From Antedon mediterranea (lineage: Eukaryota; Echinodermata; Crinoidea; Comatulida; Antedonidae), in NCBI RefSeq assembly GCF_964355755.1, contig NC_092670.1:15871201-15935200 (forward strand): a stretch of 64,000 bases of DNA. The letters are read 5' to 3'. Positions 22,946 to 34,205 of the stretch are shown piece after piece (within the stretch, counting starts at the first letter, position 1; every line of letters begins with the position of its first letter). The translations under genes and the position numbers were made by a program. A model generated the notes under the pieces. The model was not told the origin of the DNA. It saw nothing but the letters and a program-made list of their open reading frames with translations, and did no database searches.

Positions 22946-23650
22946 AGCGATTGAGATTCGAACGCTTGTTAATATTATGTACGGCTTCTGTACGTACGAC
23001 ACGAGTATCAACTTTGAGATTACAAAACAATAAATCTATCAAACTGAAGCAGTTGGTAAATATTACTATTATTAATTCAATGACTGCATATCGATAGGCC
23101 CCGAGTGTGAACTATATAATGACCACGGCATCGTTAAATAAAATAATATTTTGTATGTACCGATTAATCTTCACTCGAAGTATGGCTATCATCGTAACTG
23201 TATCGTACCCATTAATATATCTATAGAAAGTTGAGCAATTATGATATGTCGGTTTATCATGACCTATCGAGTTTCATTCGCATAACTTACTACAAAACGC
23301 CTCCTCAGTATGTTGTATGTTATGTCAATCAGCATTTCAATTATATGGAATAAAATATTATCACAAAGCTATCATAAGAAAAATCTTGAAAATTGAAATA
23401 GGGCCTAAACTATCTTTAAAAAAATACGATTACTTTAAGATTTATAGTAAAATTCTAGATAATGTGGGTCACAAATTAAAGAACTAAATGAAACATAAAA
23501 TTTAGATATAGGCCCCCCTAATAATATTCCTGATAAAATAAAACAACAAAATAATAAAATTACATTATAAAATACTATTTTAAAAGAAAGAATGGAACAT
23601 TTAACTGGGAAAATTGACGGAAAGAAAAGCGGGAAGACAAAGAGTCCAAT

Positions 23651-23794
23651 TCATACAAACGACTGGCAACGGTCAGGGACATGGGGGTTTCCAGGACCAA
23701 TTGCAACTAATAGCCGGCCAGACATGAAGATGTCCACTAAGTCATCGTTCATAGGGAAAAGACACCAGAAGAAGATTGTAGTAATTGTAATCAT
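23651..23794 (-). CDS. candidate small coding exon with an N-terminal hydrophobic segment
   Basis: Weak candidate. On the minus strand a good acceptor (ttgttgtttcag, exon from 23848) is followed, at its first ATG, by 47 codons. They begin with a hydrophobic run (MITITTIFFWCLF) and contain GPGNPHVPDRCQSFV. A possible donor, gtatga, overlaps the end. The stretch is richer in G and C than its surroundings. The opposite strand is also open here (23592-23852, lysine-rich), so strand and reality are both uncertain. I recognise no family. Confidence 0.2.
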   Translation of the reverse strand: MITITTIFFWCLFPMNDDLVDIFMSGRLLVAIGPGNPHVPDRCQSFV

Positions 23795-24676
23795 AAGCAG
23801 AAAAAGAAAAGAAATGATAGCTATTAAAAATGTTCAAGACAAAGTTGGCTGAAACAACAAGGGATTTCTACCTCCATGATGATATTGTTATTTATAAAAG
23901 TAATTCTGCGTTCTCATTTTGGTGTGTATAAAAACATATTATAATGATCCGTCTGGAACCGCATTAGGCTGAAACACAATCTGTTTTTTAATGAAAACAT
24001 ATTTCGAATTTATTACTTAAATAAATTCAAATTGCGTTTATTGGCGCACTATAAAAAGCAGAATCGTAGTGAGTCTATAATAAAACAACGAAACATGCTT
24101 TGAATACAGTCTGACGTAATACCGTGCTTATTTCAACTCAGGCATTGCATTCTAAAAACTAATGGAATGCGCAAGTATAGGCCTAACAGGTATTTTCATT
24201 TTGTTGTTCGCCAAAATCTTGTCATGGTATAGCGTCAGACATATAACGCGATGAACGAAAGATAAACGCGGTTGATTTGCGAGTAAAATGGCAGACGCAT
24301 GATGTTTATACATATTCTATTTCTATCGACAGATGGTCGCAAATGCCACTTGATGAAATCAAAAGTCTCTGAAAATTCCATTACGTTTTAAATGTAAAGC
24401 TTAATCTTCCATTTACATGTTTAAGTAAAAGTACAATCCTGACTAGAGCCACACAATTAATAATATTGTGCATTTATGTAATCCACTAATGTAATTAATA
24501 TAAATTCAAATCAGTTATGAATATCACTATAGGAAATGTGAATATAATATGGAACTTAAGATAGATAACGTAAACATGAATAATAAATTGATTTGATTAG
24601 AAAAAGAACATATGCATTACGGTACAAGTAGCTTTAATAATATCTATTATGGAGATTTACTGAAGAGACAAGTTAA

Positions 24677-25000
24677 GTGAGTGAGTGGCCGAGCGGTTAA
24701 GACAGTGGAACCGTAATCACGTAGCCATAACATCGGCAGGGGTTCGAGGCTCACTCACTCCATGGTTCTGGTGGTAGAACGAGTCTTCTCGGATAAGGAC
24801 TATAAACCGTAGGTCCAGTGTACACAACTTGCTCGTGTGCACTTTAAAGAACCTAGTACATCTTTCGAGACGAGTAGGGGGTTACCCCGGTGTATTAGTA
24901 CATCACAGCCACTGATCACCAACTGGGCCCTCTGGGAGATCAGTCTTTGACTGAAGAGGTCACCCAGTATAAAGATAAAACAAACAAACAAACAAACAAT
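24677..25000 (+). mobile_element. tRNA-derived SINE, most complete copy
   Basis: The head carries both Pol III internal promoter boxes: an A box, tggccgagcggttaag, and a B box, ggggttcgaggct, spaced as in a tRNA of the Ser/Leu type. An unrelated body of about 220 bp follows, ending in an (aaac)n tail at about 24980-25000. Diverged copies of the body are at 22755-22945 and 40828-40915. The open frame on its minus strand is not a gene. Confidence 0.85.
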
Positions 25001-25309
25001 AAGATCAACCCAGTATCCGAAGGAACGGAGAATGGTTGAAATTGACAATAATGATAAGGTTTCATGCAAAGTATAGGCAGGGAAAGAACTAGAACCAGGA
25101 ATCTGCTACAAGATTGCTAAAAGAGGTGGTGGTGGGTAATCCATATTGCAAAACAATAGATGGACAGCTACGGTGATTAAGTTCACTTAGGTTGACCATG
25201 GTCTTTAGGTTGACCATGGTCTCCCCAATTTCAGTTTTTCTTTGTTATGTATAATATACTGAAATAGACCGAATAATGAATGAAATGAAATGACAAGCAG
25301 ATTGCAAGC

Positions 25310-25470
25310 AAGGGAGGGAAAAGGAAAAAGAGGCAACCCAAAAAAGAGATAGAAAAGAGAAATGATCTGAAGAAATACGAAAACAACTGGTTGAGAATAG
25401 CAAAAGAGTGAAGAAAATGGAGAACTTTGGAGGAGGGATACACTGTACTTATTTGCAATGGACTGCAAAA
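25310..25470 (+). pseudogene. decayed non-LTR retrotransposon reverse-transcriptase ORF, C-terminal end
   Basis: Reading the plus strand gives GKRKKRQPKKEIEKRNDLKK, then YENNWLRIAKE, a stop, then RKWRTLEEGYTVL. After one frameshift it continues LQWTAK and a stop. The pattern 'GKRKRGRPKKRW...DL....NWL.IA.DR..WR...EGYILQW' is the familiar end of ORF2 in many animal LINEs. With an internal stop and a frameshift it is a dead fragment. No 3' tail repeat is recognisable after it, and the rest of the element is not visible upstream. Confidence 0.65.
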
Positions 25471-25479
25471 TAATAAAGG

Positions 25480-26100
25480 AAAAAAAATCCCTATTGTGCT
25501 CTATGTTCTATCCAAAGTATAAAGACGTATAAGTGCTTACAAATCCCACATTACATTTGTGAAGAGTATCTTAATTTAATGGATTGAAATACGACCAGTC
25601 TCTGATCATCATTTTATATAACTTGTGTGTTGCATAAATGAATGTTTCCAGGAGATTTATAAAATATTATACCTGCATTAATATTTGTGATGATTCATTT
25701 GTAGTGGAAATTTTTGCAGACGACACGGGATTTTGTGGCGGTAAACGACACAGGAGTAAATTATTATCTTAATGAAATTTTAAAGAAAATTGTGTCCTGG
25801 ATATTCTGCTTTCTTCTTCTTCTTGAAACGTTTTCCGTCATTACGCTCTCCACGAATTGTTTCCATATATATCTGTTTTTGCAGGATGGTTTGTTATTGT
25901 GCTAAAGTTTACAATTTTTCCTTTTAAATCTTTTTTATTTGGTTTATCTAGTTTTCTTTTGGTCTTCCTGGTGTGTTTTTATCTTTCTTTTCAGTTTTCT
26001 GCATTGTTTGTTTAATTGTTGTATCATCCGGTAGTCTGTGTATGTGTGTGTTTAATCTTCTTCGTCTTTTACTCTTTTCTTCTGTTGTTTTTCTTAAAAC
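25480..26100. other. no gene seen
   Basis: AT-rich, with a T-rich tract at 25910-26095. No feature recognised. Confidence 0.45.
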
Positions 26101-26103
26101 ACT

Positions 26104-26285
26104 AAACACCACATATAGTATACTATAAACACCATATATAGTATACTATAAACACCACATATAGTATACTATAAACACCATATATAGTATACTATAAACA
26201 CCATATATAGTATACTATAAACACCACATATAGTATACTATAAACACCATATATAGTATACTATAAACACCATATATAGTATAAC
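26104..26285. repeat. 23-bp minisatellite, about 8 copies
   Basis: Unit aaacaccatatatagtatac plus tat, nearly identical copies, with one C/T change (caccaCata or caccaTata). Each unit contains the self-complementary word atagtatactat, so the array can fold into many small hairpins. Confidence 0.9.
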
Positions 26286-26984
26286 TAGTCTAGTTGATAC
26301 AATATTACTATTGAATTTGACATGTATAAATATTAATATCAAAATTACCCAGAATTAACTGTCATTTCTTTCTTTCAAAACGTGCAGAAACGAAAGCACG
26401 TTCCTACGGCAACATTTTATGATACATCGTAACAGCCACACACAAAACAGAAAAGAAATGGCCCATAAATAAGTGTTGACTGAGTTTCTTCAACACAAAC
26501 GGGTTCTCACACAGAAGATTTGTAGGACTTCCGCGCGCATAGAAACCCGTCTCTTTAGTATGAATTTTTCACAACATTTATTTCTCGGATAAAAAAACGT
26601 GTATATTTATCAAACATAATAGTATGAATAAAATATGATATTCTTGTCGACATTCGAATGTTTCATAACATTTGATTAACATTTCGTATGTGCGCCGACG
26701 ATTGTTTGCATACCAATACCGACGTAAGTATATAATTTGACAATTTTCATTTTCGAAAATCTTCGTTAACCAATTATTGTAGGAAGCGAAAATTATTATA
26801 AATTGTTGTTTGTACGCACAATCACAACGCGGCGAAAGGTGACAACATTCTAAAACTAGAAAGCCACTCCGAGAGTGCATACCTCCGCCTACTGTAAAAT
26901 TCTCCTACATAAGATTTCTCCGGTAAAAAATATATATATATATATATATATTTGTGTGTGTCTTAATGCTGTTTGTGATTTAGG
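26286..26984. other. no gene seen; short AT microsatellite
   Basis: AT-rich. An (at)n run lies at about 26931-26950. The 100-codon minus-strand frame at 26578-26880 has no recognisable features. Confidence 0.45.
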
Positions 26985-27475
26985 CTAATTTCACTACAAG
27001 CATGTGTATGCGAGTTTGGGGTAATGGTTATGTAACAAGCGTTTCAATTAACAATACTTCAGTTGACTAACAATAGAACAGCAACGCGAAAATCAAACGA
27101 GTGAATTTGAAAAGAAAATAGGTTTTTTAAACTACTGGCATCAAAAAACGTGCACATTAAATCAAATTATGTTTTAAAATTACAAATCACAAATTATAAC
27201 TCTTGCCTCTTGTAAAAAAATTAATTTTTTGGACAAGTAGTTCTCGAGAAAATGCAATTTCAGTATACTTGTTACTTTAATACTGCTCGCCGGCTTTTGA
27301 AAAATTCTGTCCTATCTTTTAACACTAGCAGGTCTGAAAAGTATACTAAAAAGTGGTCCAGAATTGGGACAATGGTCCCAAAATTTAATGGAATGGTCCT
27401 TGACCACATATCTATCTGTATATTCATTTTGGTAAAGATCTTGTAATTACTTTTTGAGTAATCCTGCTAACAAAC
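26985..27475. repeat. dispersed repeat G, copy 1, with (aaac)n tail
   Basis: About 400 bp matching 28350-28815 almost throughout: 'ggctaatttcactacaa', 'aatagaacagcaacgcgaaa', 'aattataactcttgcctctt', 'tcctatcttttaacactagc'. It ends in an acaaacaaacaaac tail, suggesting a retroposon (SINE-like) origin. No Pol III boxes recognised. Confidence 0.75.
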
Positions 27476-28004
27476 AAACAAACAAACAGATGAAAGCACT
27501 CAGAAACTGAGTGAAGTACTTGGCAAAATATATCCACTGACTGGGAGCATGTTGAAAGATACAATTTCTGCTTTAGGTATTAGCTTTACATGGTTAAAAT
27601 ACTACTAAGGTTAATAATTTGTTTAAATAATGTTTAATACAAACAATTCCGGCATTACAACAATGACCTTTCTAAAATCAAGATTGACCAGAATAACGGT
27701 CGAGGAGTGTCTTGAAGCTGTGCGGATTTGCGGCGCTTCTTCCTTAACCCATGTAGTAAGCTTAACCGCGTGACCAGTCGACTAATATTTTGGTCCATAT
27801 CAAAGAATATGCCCATATTTAAAAAAAGACAGAATGCGTGCTTTTTAATATATTGTACGGAAGATAAGCTTTTGAGACATGACCAATATATCAGTTTTCC
27901 TGAAAATTAATAGGCATGTTCTGTAAATATATATACCTATGTACAGAATGAAATAAGGAAGGACACACGCAAGTACAGTACTAAAAAAACTAATTATCAA
28001 CTAA

Positions 28005-28265
28005 CAATAGTTTAATTTGAATAAAAATAGAACAGCAACGCGAAAAACAAACGGAAATAGGTTTTTAAAAAATACTCGTATCAAAAAACACTACAGCCGG
28101 TCTGAAAATAATATCATTTTTGTTATTTGTGAAGTTATTAATAAACCAATTTTGTTGATTTTCAATAGGCATGGTCTGAAAGTAAATACCTATCTACACC
28201 CAAAAATTCAGAAAGATAACTTGAAAACTGTAGGCGCTATCGTGCTAACAAACAAACATACAAAC
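28005..28265. repeat. dispersed repeat G, internally deleted copy
   Basis: Shares 'aatagaacagcaacgcgaaa', 'catcaaaaaac'-type words and the terminal 'gtgctaacaaacaaacatac' tail with the other two copies but lacks their central portion. Confidence 0.65.
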
Positions 28266-28349
28266 TAGCCTTCGCGCATAGCGCGATACTTGGCCAAATC
28301 AAAATTGGCCTCCTGACATTGACCCAATTTTCACCAAAAGTGTGTTTCT

Positions 28350-28815
28350 TATGCTGTGTGATTTAGGCTAATTTCACTACAATCATGTGTATACGAGTTT
28401 GGTGTACAGGTTATGTAACCAGCCTTTCAACGAACAATAGCTTCAGTCGGCTAACAATAGAACAGCAACGCGAAAAACACACGGGTGAATTTGAAAAGAA
28501 ATAGGTTTTGTAAACTACTCGCATCAAAAAACCTCTATAATAAATCTAATTCAGTTTTAAAATTACAAATCACAAATTATAACTCTTGCCTCTTGTACAA
28601 AAATGAAGTTTTTTGGACAAGTAGTTCCCGAGAAAATGCAATTTAAGTTTACTTGTTAATTTAAGACTGCTCACCGGCTTTTGATAATCCTGTCCTATCT
28701 TTTAACACTAGCAGGTCTGAAAATAATTTTTAAAAGTGGTCCGTTGTCCGGATTTTAACCAGTCATTCGAATCAAAATTGTGAGCGCTAGAGTGATGACA
28801 AACAAACAAACACAC
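28350..28815. repeat. dispersed repeat G, copy 2, with (aaac)/(ac) tail
   Basis: Second long copy in the same orientation as the one at 26985, with the same order of blocks. It ends in acaaacaaacaaac and then an (ac)n run. Three same-orientation copies within 2 kb suggest local duplication as well as retroposition. Confidence 0.75.
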
Positions 28816-28852
28816 ACACACACACACCCACAAACCGCACCAATCAACATAC

Positions 28853-28975
28853 TTGGCCAATTTTCAATTTGGCCAAGTAACAAACAAAGTAAATACTAAA
28901 CTTGGCAACATTCTTTTTTGCCAAGTAACAAAGTGAATACTATACTTGGCAAAATTCTTTTTGCCAAGTAACAAA
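28853..28975. repeat. cluster of three 'cttggc...gccaag' hairpins
   Basis: Consecutive perfect or near-perfect stem-loops: cttggccaattt/aatttggccaag, cttggcaac.../...ttgccaag and cttggcaaaatt/...ttttgccaag. They are separated by 'taacaaagtgaatacta'-like spacers. The unit repeats about every 45 bp. Confidence 0.75.
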
Positions 28976-29464
28976 CACACGCTACCGATTACATATACCT
29001 CCTTGGCGGAGGTAAAATATGTGTACTTGTTACATAATTTAGAGAAATTCACGGTTATAATAAATAAATTCCATGTACCTTAAACGTACCCGACATTCTT
29101 CGTAAACGGAAGCTCATTTGTTTCCGATTGTTTCGTTTATCCTTAGGTCATTATCACTCATTCAAACGACCTGGTTCATCATCTCTATTTTTACGTGTAA
29201 AGGTACCTATGTTACGTTACGCTGGTCATCAAAACACGTCTTTTAAACCGTGTTCGTGTATACGCGTATTTTAAACCGAGAGACAAGTGACATGGAAATA
29301 TAGATACATAATATATAATAAACAAATTGTTGTGTTTGGACACTTTTTAAGACATTTATATACTATACTGTTTTTATGAGATGAGATGTTCAGGATTTTA
29401 ACACTAGTGAGTGTATCACCGGGAACGTTAGTGCGCATCATAAGCATGCATATAACAAATTGAA

Positions 29465-29775
29465 ATACAGCCTTACCACGTTAAACATCGGTTCTAGTCA
29501 GACCTCCGAAGTAAAGCAACATTGGGCCCGGTTATAGAGCTTGGGTGGGATATCATGGGAATGTCGGCTCCCATTATAGGCATTTGAAATTACTGACTCT
29601 TATGGCATCTCCTGCATCTAGTATCTGTCACAGACGTATTGGCTTGTGCCTCTCCTCTGGTTAAGGTGAGCAATGGACGAGAGAAGCCCTAGATCAATAT
29701 GATAGGACCAAACAAGGTGCTTCAAACAGTCCTGGCTTCTCGACAGACGTCGGCCTAAATAAATAAATAAAAGAT
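29465..29775 (+). mobile_element. 5S-rRNA-derived SINE (SINE3-like)
   Basis: 29465-29582 aligns by eye along its length with eukaryotic 5S rRNA: a cagccttaccacg-type start, ctagtcagacctccgaagta (compare ctgatctcggaagc), gggcccggttatagagcttg, ggtgggatatcatgggaatg, and a final tataggca. The order and spacing of the internal Pol III promoter segments are kept, although too diverged for a working 5S gene. A non-5S body follows, ending in an (aaat)n tail at about 29757-29772, which marks a retroposed SINE. The 183-codon minus-strand frame across it is chance. Confidence 0.75.
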
Positions 29776-30124
29776 ACAAAAAATATACACAATAATAATG
29801 TGTTAAACAAGAGAGCGCTCTATTAGGCCTATGTATTTCTTTATGTTTTTGCTGCAAGCAAGTTCGTATTTCAACAGATTTGCTCGTTAACAAGACATAA
29901 TATTTTCGTTTGATGACATTAATAATATTAATCGTACTTATAACAATGCTACTGGCTTTCTTCCTTCTTGAACATCGATATAGATTATAGATTATATTAA
30001 CCCGATAGTTTCGGGCTTTATTCAAGGTCCTCTTAATAATCAATGTAAAAACATCGCGTAATAAACTGTCAACAAGCGACAGTTCAGATGCTCCATCCAT
30101 CAAGCCGTGATTGGTGAAATTGAT
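29776..30124. other. no gene seen
   Basis: AT-rich sequence between the 5S-derived SINE and the family A MITE cluster. Nothing recognised. Confidence 0.45.
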
Positions 30125-30655
30125 TACCCTGTGCCTACGTCGCAACGCAAGGATATAAGTAGTACGCAAGCGAATTGACCAATCAAAAGCGATGGATTAT
30201 TCTAACTGCCGCTTGTGATTGGTAATTTGCTTAAGCTTGGTTCCCACTAGCGACGCAATCTACGCAACGTAAGCAAATAGCCTTCTAAAGCGTGGTTCCC
30301 ACTAGCGACGCAACACAAGGACGTAACGCAACGCAAGTGAATTGACCAATCACAAGCGATGGCTTATTCGCTTGTGATTGCTAACTGTCTATAACTTCGC
30401 TTGTCATTGGTTAAAACGCTTGCGTTGCGTTTACGTCCTTGCGTTACGTTCTAGTGGGAACCAAGCTTAATAATTGTGTTTGCCCCCGTCACGTCTGCGT
30501 GAAATCAAACCTACGATGTTTGCAGTCTCGGTTCCCACTTGTGATTATGCAATGCAACACTTTGCGTCAATACGTTGCGGCGTTGCGTTCTAGTGGGAAC
30601 CACGCATTACGTTGCGGCTTACGTTGTTGCGTTGCGTCCTAGTGAACCAAGTTCT
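30125..30655. mobile_element. cluster of nested or adjacent MITE family A copies
   Basis: At least three element ends: ttaagcttggttcccactag (near 30230), aagcgtggttcccactagcg (near 30289), gtgggaaccaagcttaa (near 30457), and further ends near 30527, 30590 and 30644. The internal words gattggtcaa/ttgaccaatc and cttgcgttgcg repeat on both strands. The arrangement looks like insertions of the family into each other. Confidence 0.75.
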
Positions 30656-30659
30656 TAAG

Positions 30660-32935
30660 TCAAAAAATATAATATATAGCGATATGTAGTTGGCAATCTC
30701 TGTTCCATAGTGTCATTTTCGACGCGTCTCCATGTCAACGGTTATACAGAGAATAATAATTCAACTAAATTTCAATGCTATACATATGTTGTTGTAGAGA
30801 ACTTTACAATTATACAAGTTTGTTTTAATCGTTTTACTAACAGATGTTACAACAATACAGTATTTATTAAACTAGTATTCTAGTAATATTGCTATATTTC
30901 AAGTGAGATTGTTGAAGACAAGACCTTGCATTTGATGGCGGTTACAGACTAATGCAAGTGTAATGATTCGTTACACAACTGAGGATAAAAGAAATAAACT
31001 TCAGAGTACGTGTTAAACGATGAAACACAATGCTATTACAAATACATCACATACAAATGTGGTAAAGTCAGGAGTTCCACATCACATCAATGTCTGAATA
31101 GATAGAGTTCATTATAGAGTAAAGAATAATAGTAAAGTGATTGCTTTTACTGCAATAATAATAGATGTAAAAATACGAATGTGACCAAACAACAACTATT
31201 GACTCATGATAATGATGGTTACGGTCTATAGATTACTTCGTTGTATATATTTTCTCGAAATTCAGCTCAAGTATAGTATGACACGCCATGTAGGCCAAAA
31301 TATTTGTCTTATTAGGAATACTCCATCGTCTATAGACCTAAACTAACTGTATTTATCGATAGACCTATCGTGTAAAGAAATAGAAATGAAACACGAAAAT
31401 GACACAAATAAATTGATCACATTTTAAATCAAGAATAACAATTATAGTGAATTATGAAAGGAAATGATAATGATATTAATGGTAATCAAACAAAGCCGCA
31501 GGCACATGAATTTGCAATTGTGATGAAGTAGTGATCAAATAACATATTGCGTCTCGTGTGACAAGCGTACGTCCAACAGCAGTATGACCTGAAAAAAGTG
31601 TATTCAGAAATGGCGGCAAACCTGGTCCACAGACCACTCGAATATTTGTACTGTTCACATTGTGGCATCTGTATAAACAGGCAAATTTTGAAATGCAGTG
31701 TAATGTATCACATGTGGCACCTGTACTAAGGTAAGGTATATACCATCTCACATTTTCAAATAAAAGCTTGAAGTTTGTAATAATTCGTCAAGCACCCCTT
31801 TGCGAGCGCGTACCTAAGCCAACACTTAACTCGAGCTCGATTAATACACATAATACATTTTATTTAGAACGCCCTCTGTACCAATAATCAAATGGAAACG
31901 TCTGAAAGAAGTACTTCGGTTCGGTATCAATCTCTGTAAAACAACAACAATACGAATACGCACTAATCATTTTATAAGGATTTGACGATTATTTTAATTT
32001 GAGCTATCTTGAACAGAGAAAAACAATATAAAAACCACAAAATCCACGTTGAACTACCTACAGTATAATAACTGCTTATCCATTGGATTTAAAATCTATT
32101 CTACAACAAATCTACTGGATTACTTTATCATTGTATTGTTTTTTTCTTCTTAGAAACTTATATTAAGGCAGTGGCACTGACGTCATACGCAGTTACGCCT
32201 CCCATTTTTTTTTCGGATCACAAAAAAGGTATCATCTATAGATTGAAGCTATATTTCTTAATAAATTATATACTATTGATGAATTGAATTCATCCAATCA
32301 CGTCTTAGTATCACATGATGCTTAGGCCTGAGCGCACAGTAGTTTAGATTATGTTTACAAATATGTTTTTCGTACATCTGTCATACAATTGAAACATTTG
32401 CCAGGTTTTCAAATACTGTAGACTTCAACCAATCCAAAGCACTCACAGATCGTCATCATTATCTGTTCGCTCGTTTTGCGTCATTTGTGAGCGAGTTAGC
32501 GATTCGCAACCGAACTTCAATTTTCAATTTATTTGAACGTTGACTACCAAACTGAACGTACGCTAAACAATGCTCTAGTAAACTGGCAGACAACAAACAT
32601 GTAATTTTTAATTCCTTTTATCTATTTGGACAAATACAATAATTTGCAATACTTACAGTAAACCGTAAGTAGAAACAGTTTTATTGCTCTAATTTATAAC
32701 ATTTATGGCTTTATGTACACACAGCAATATCATTATTGATACACGCACGTTTAAATGTGGGATTCTATGAAACCTGTGCGCATCAACAATTGAAGGTAAA
32801 TATTGAGTAATGTAAGAATAAATTAAGATGCTCATCAACATATGCTAAGGACTACAATAACTGGAGGTAATTATTGAGTAATGTGTGTAGTTGGTCGCTT
32901 TCTTGTCGATGCTTTTATTGTAGAACGTAATTTAT
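30660..32935. other. intergenic, no gene seen
   Basis: AT-rich and stop-rich on both strands. No recognisable repeats, RNAs or protein fragments. Confidence 0.5.
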
Positions 32936-32939
32936 TTAT

Positions 32940-33065
32940 TTTTGTCTGTTCTGGGTTGACCAACTAGCATAGGTGTTTAGCACCTGTTTGGTCTTTCCGT
33001 GCCTCCTTTTATAATATATGTTTATGGCAGAAATTGAATAAATAAAAAAATAAATAAATAAATAA
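32940..33065 (+). mobile_element. probable retroposon 3' end with (aaat)n tail
   Basis: 'ttggtctttccgtgcctcct', then 'tatgtttatggcagaaattg', then an (aataaa/aaat)n tail: the usual look of a truncated LINE or SINE 3' end. No coding part is visible upstream. Confidence 0.45.
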
Positions 33066-34025
33066 TGTAAATTAAGAGTTGTAGTTAGACTAGTGCTATT
33101 TTATATATCTTTATTGAAGAGAATAAAAGTGGGACACGACACCCACCAAAGTGAAAAAAAACTATGTTAAGGATTATACGTCGGACCGGCTATTATTATT
33201 TAATATTATTTTCATCTCAGTGAATTTTGAAAACAGAAAACCACACAAATCGCAAATTATTATATCGCAGTGTGTAACGAAGTTACAGGAATACGAATGT
33301 CACTTTTAAGGTTTTTTATATTGTATTTTTATATATTTTTCCTTGAGAAAAACAAATCTGTAGTTTTTATAATCATTCATAACATTCATGAAGCTTGTGG
33401 TTTTAATGAAATTCTACTTTTTGTTTATATTTGTTATCTGGAGAAATTATTATTCATAACTCATAATGGGACCGGAAGGTTTTCAATTTCCTAGTAAGGC
33501 ATAATTTCATTAAAAACTTAATTAAGACATACGTGTTATTGTTCTTATTGTATTCTTAGAAATACTGACATGAATTATACGCAAATCATGAAACTATACC
33601 TCTCACTAGAGAGGTCTGTAGCACATCTAACATTAATTAATTTTGTTCTGCGATTGTTTTATTTTTCATAAATCTTATTATCAACATTCATTCTCTTGTT
33701 CTTATTTATTAATACTTAGCGTGTTCTCATCACAGTACGAGGCCTACTTGGCATCAGTCCCTTGTTGTGATGCTATTTTTCCCTGTTAACTTGTTCAAGG
33801 TTTACTTACAAACTGACACGAACGTAAAATTTAATATTGGTAATAAAAGAAGAATTAGAGCATTGCACAAACTAAAGGGTTTTATCATACCAAGCGTTCG
33901 TCGTGTGAGTGCACGTACCAAGCATAACTATTTGTCGAGAAAAGGTAAATCCACAGTTTGTTCAGTTTCACGGATCGGACGACGGTGCCATTGCAGCCGT
34001 TTTGTAAAATAATGGAACAACGCCG
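33066..34025. other. no gene seen
   Basis: Short open frames only, for example 33767-34012 (81 codons, basic), without domain or splice support. Confidence 0.45.
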
Positions 34026-34027
34026 TC

Positions 34028-34205
34028 TTCCGTTCCGTCTCGACGTTATGCTATAGAGAATTGAACGGTGGGGAATTATGTTCCGTTAAACGGAACGAAC
34101 TGTCGATGTTATGCTATAAAGAATTGAACGGAGGGGAATTATGTTCCGTTAAACGGAACGAACTGCGGATGTCAGCTGTAGAAAACTGAACGACGGGGAA
34201 ACCGT
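34028..34205. repeat. tandem repeat of about 70 bp with TTCCGTTAAACGGAA palindrome
   Basis: Two complete units and a worn third. Shared words are 'gatgttatgctata', 'gaattgaacgg', 'ggggaattatgttccgttaa' and 'acggaacgaactg'. Each full unit carries the perfect palindrome TTCCGTTAAACGGAA. Confidence 0.8.

Noticed and set aside
24681-24760. Functional tRNA-Ser/Leu gene
   Set aside because: A and B boxes are present but the stems do not close into a full cloverleaf, and the sequence runs on into a SINE body with an (aaac)n tail.
24800-25069. 89-codon minus-strand frame
   Set aside because: Lies across the tRNA-derived SINE and its tail.
29465-29582. Functional 5S rRNA gene
   Set aside because: Too many changes, including in the internal promoter region, and it is fused to a SINE body and tail.
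29618-30169. 183-codon minus-strand frame
   Set aside because: Antisense to the body of the 5S-derived SINE and extends into a MITE cluster. No recognisable protein.
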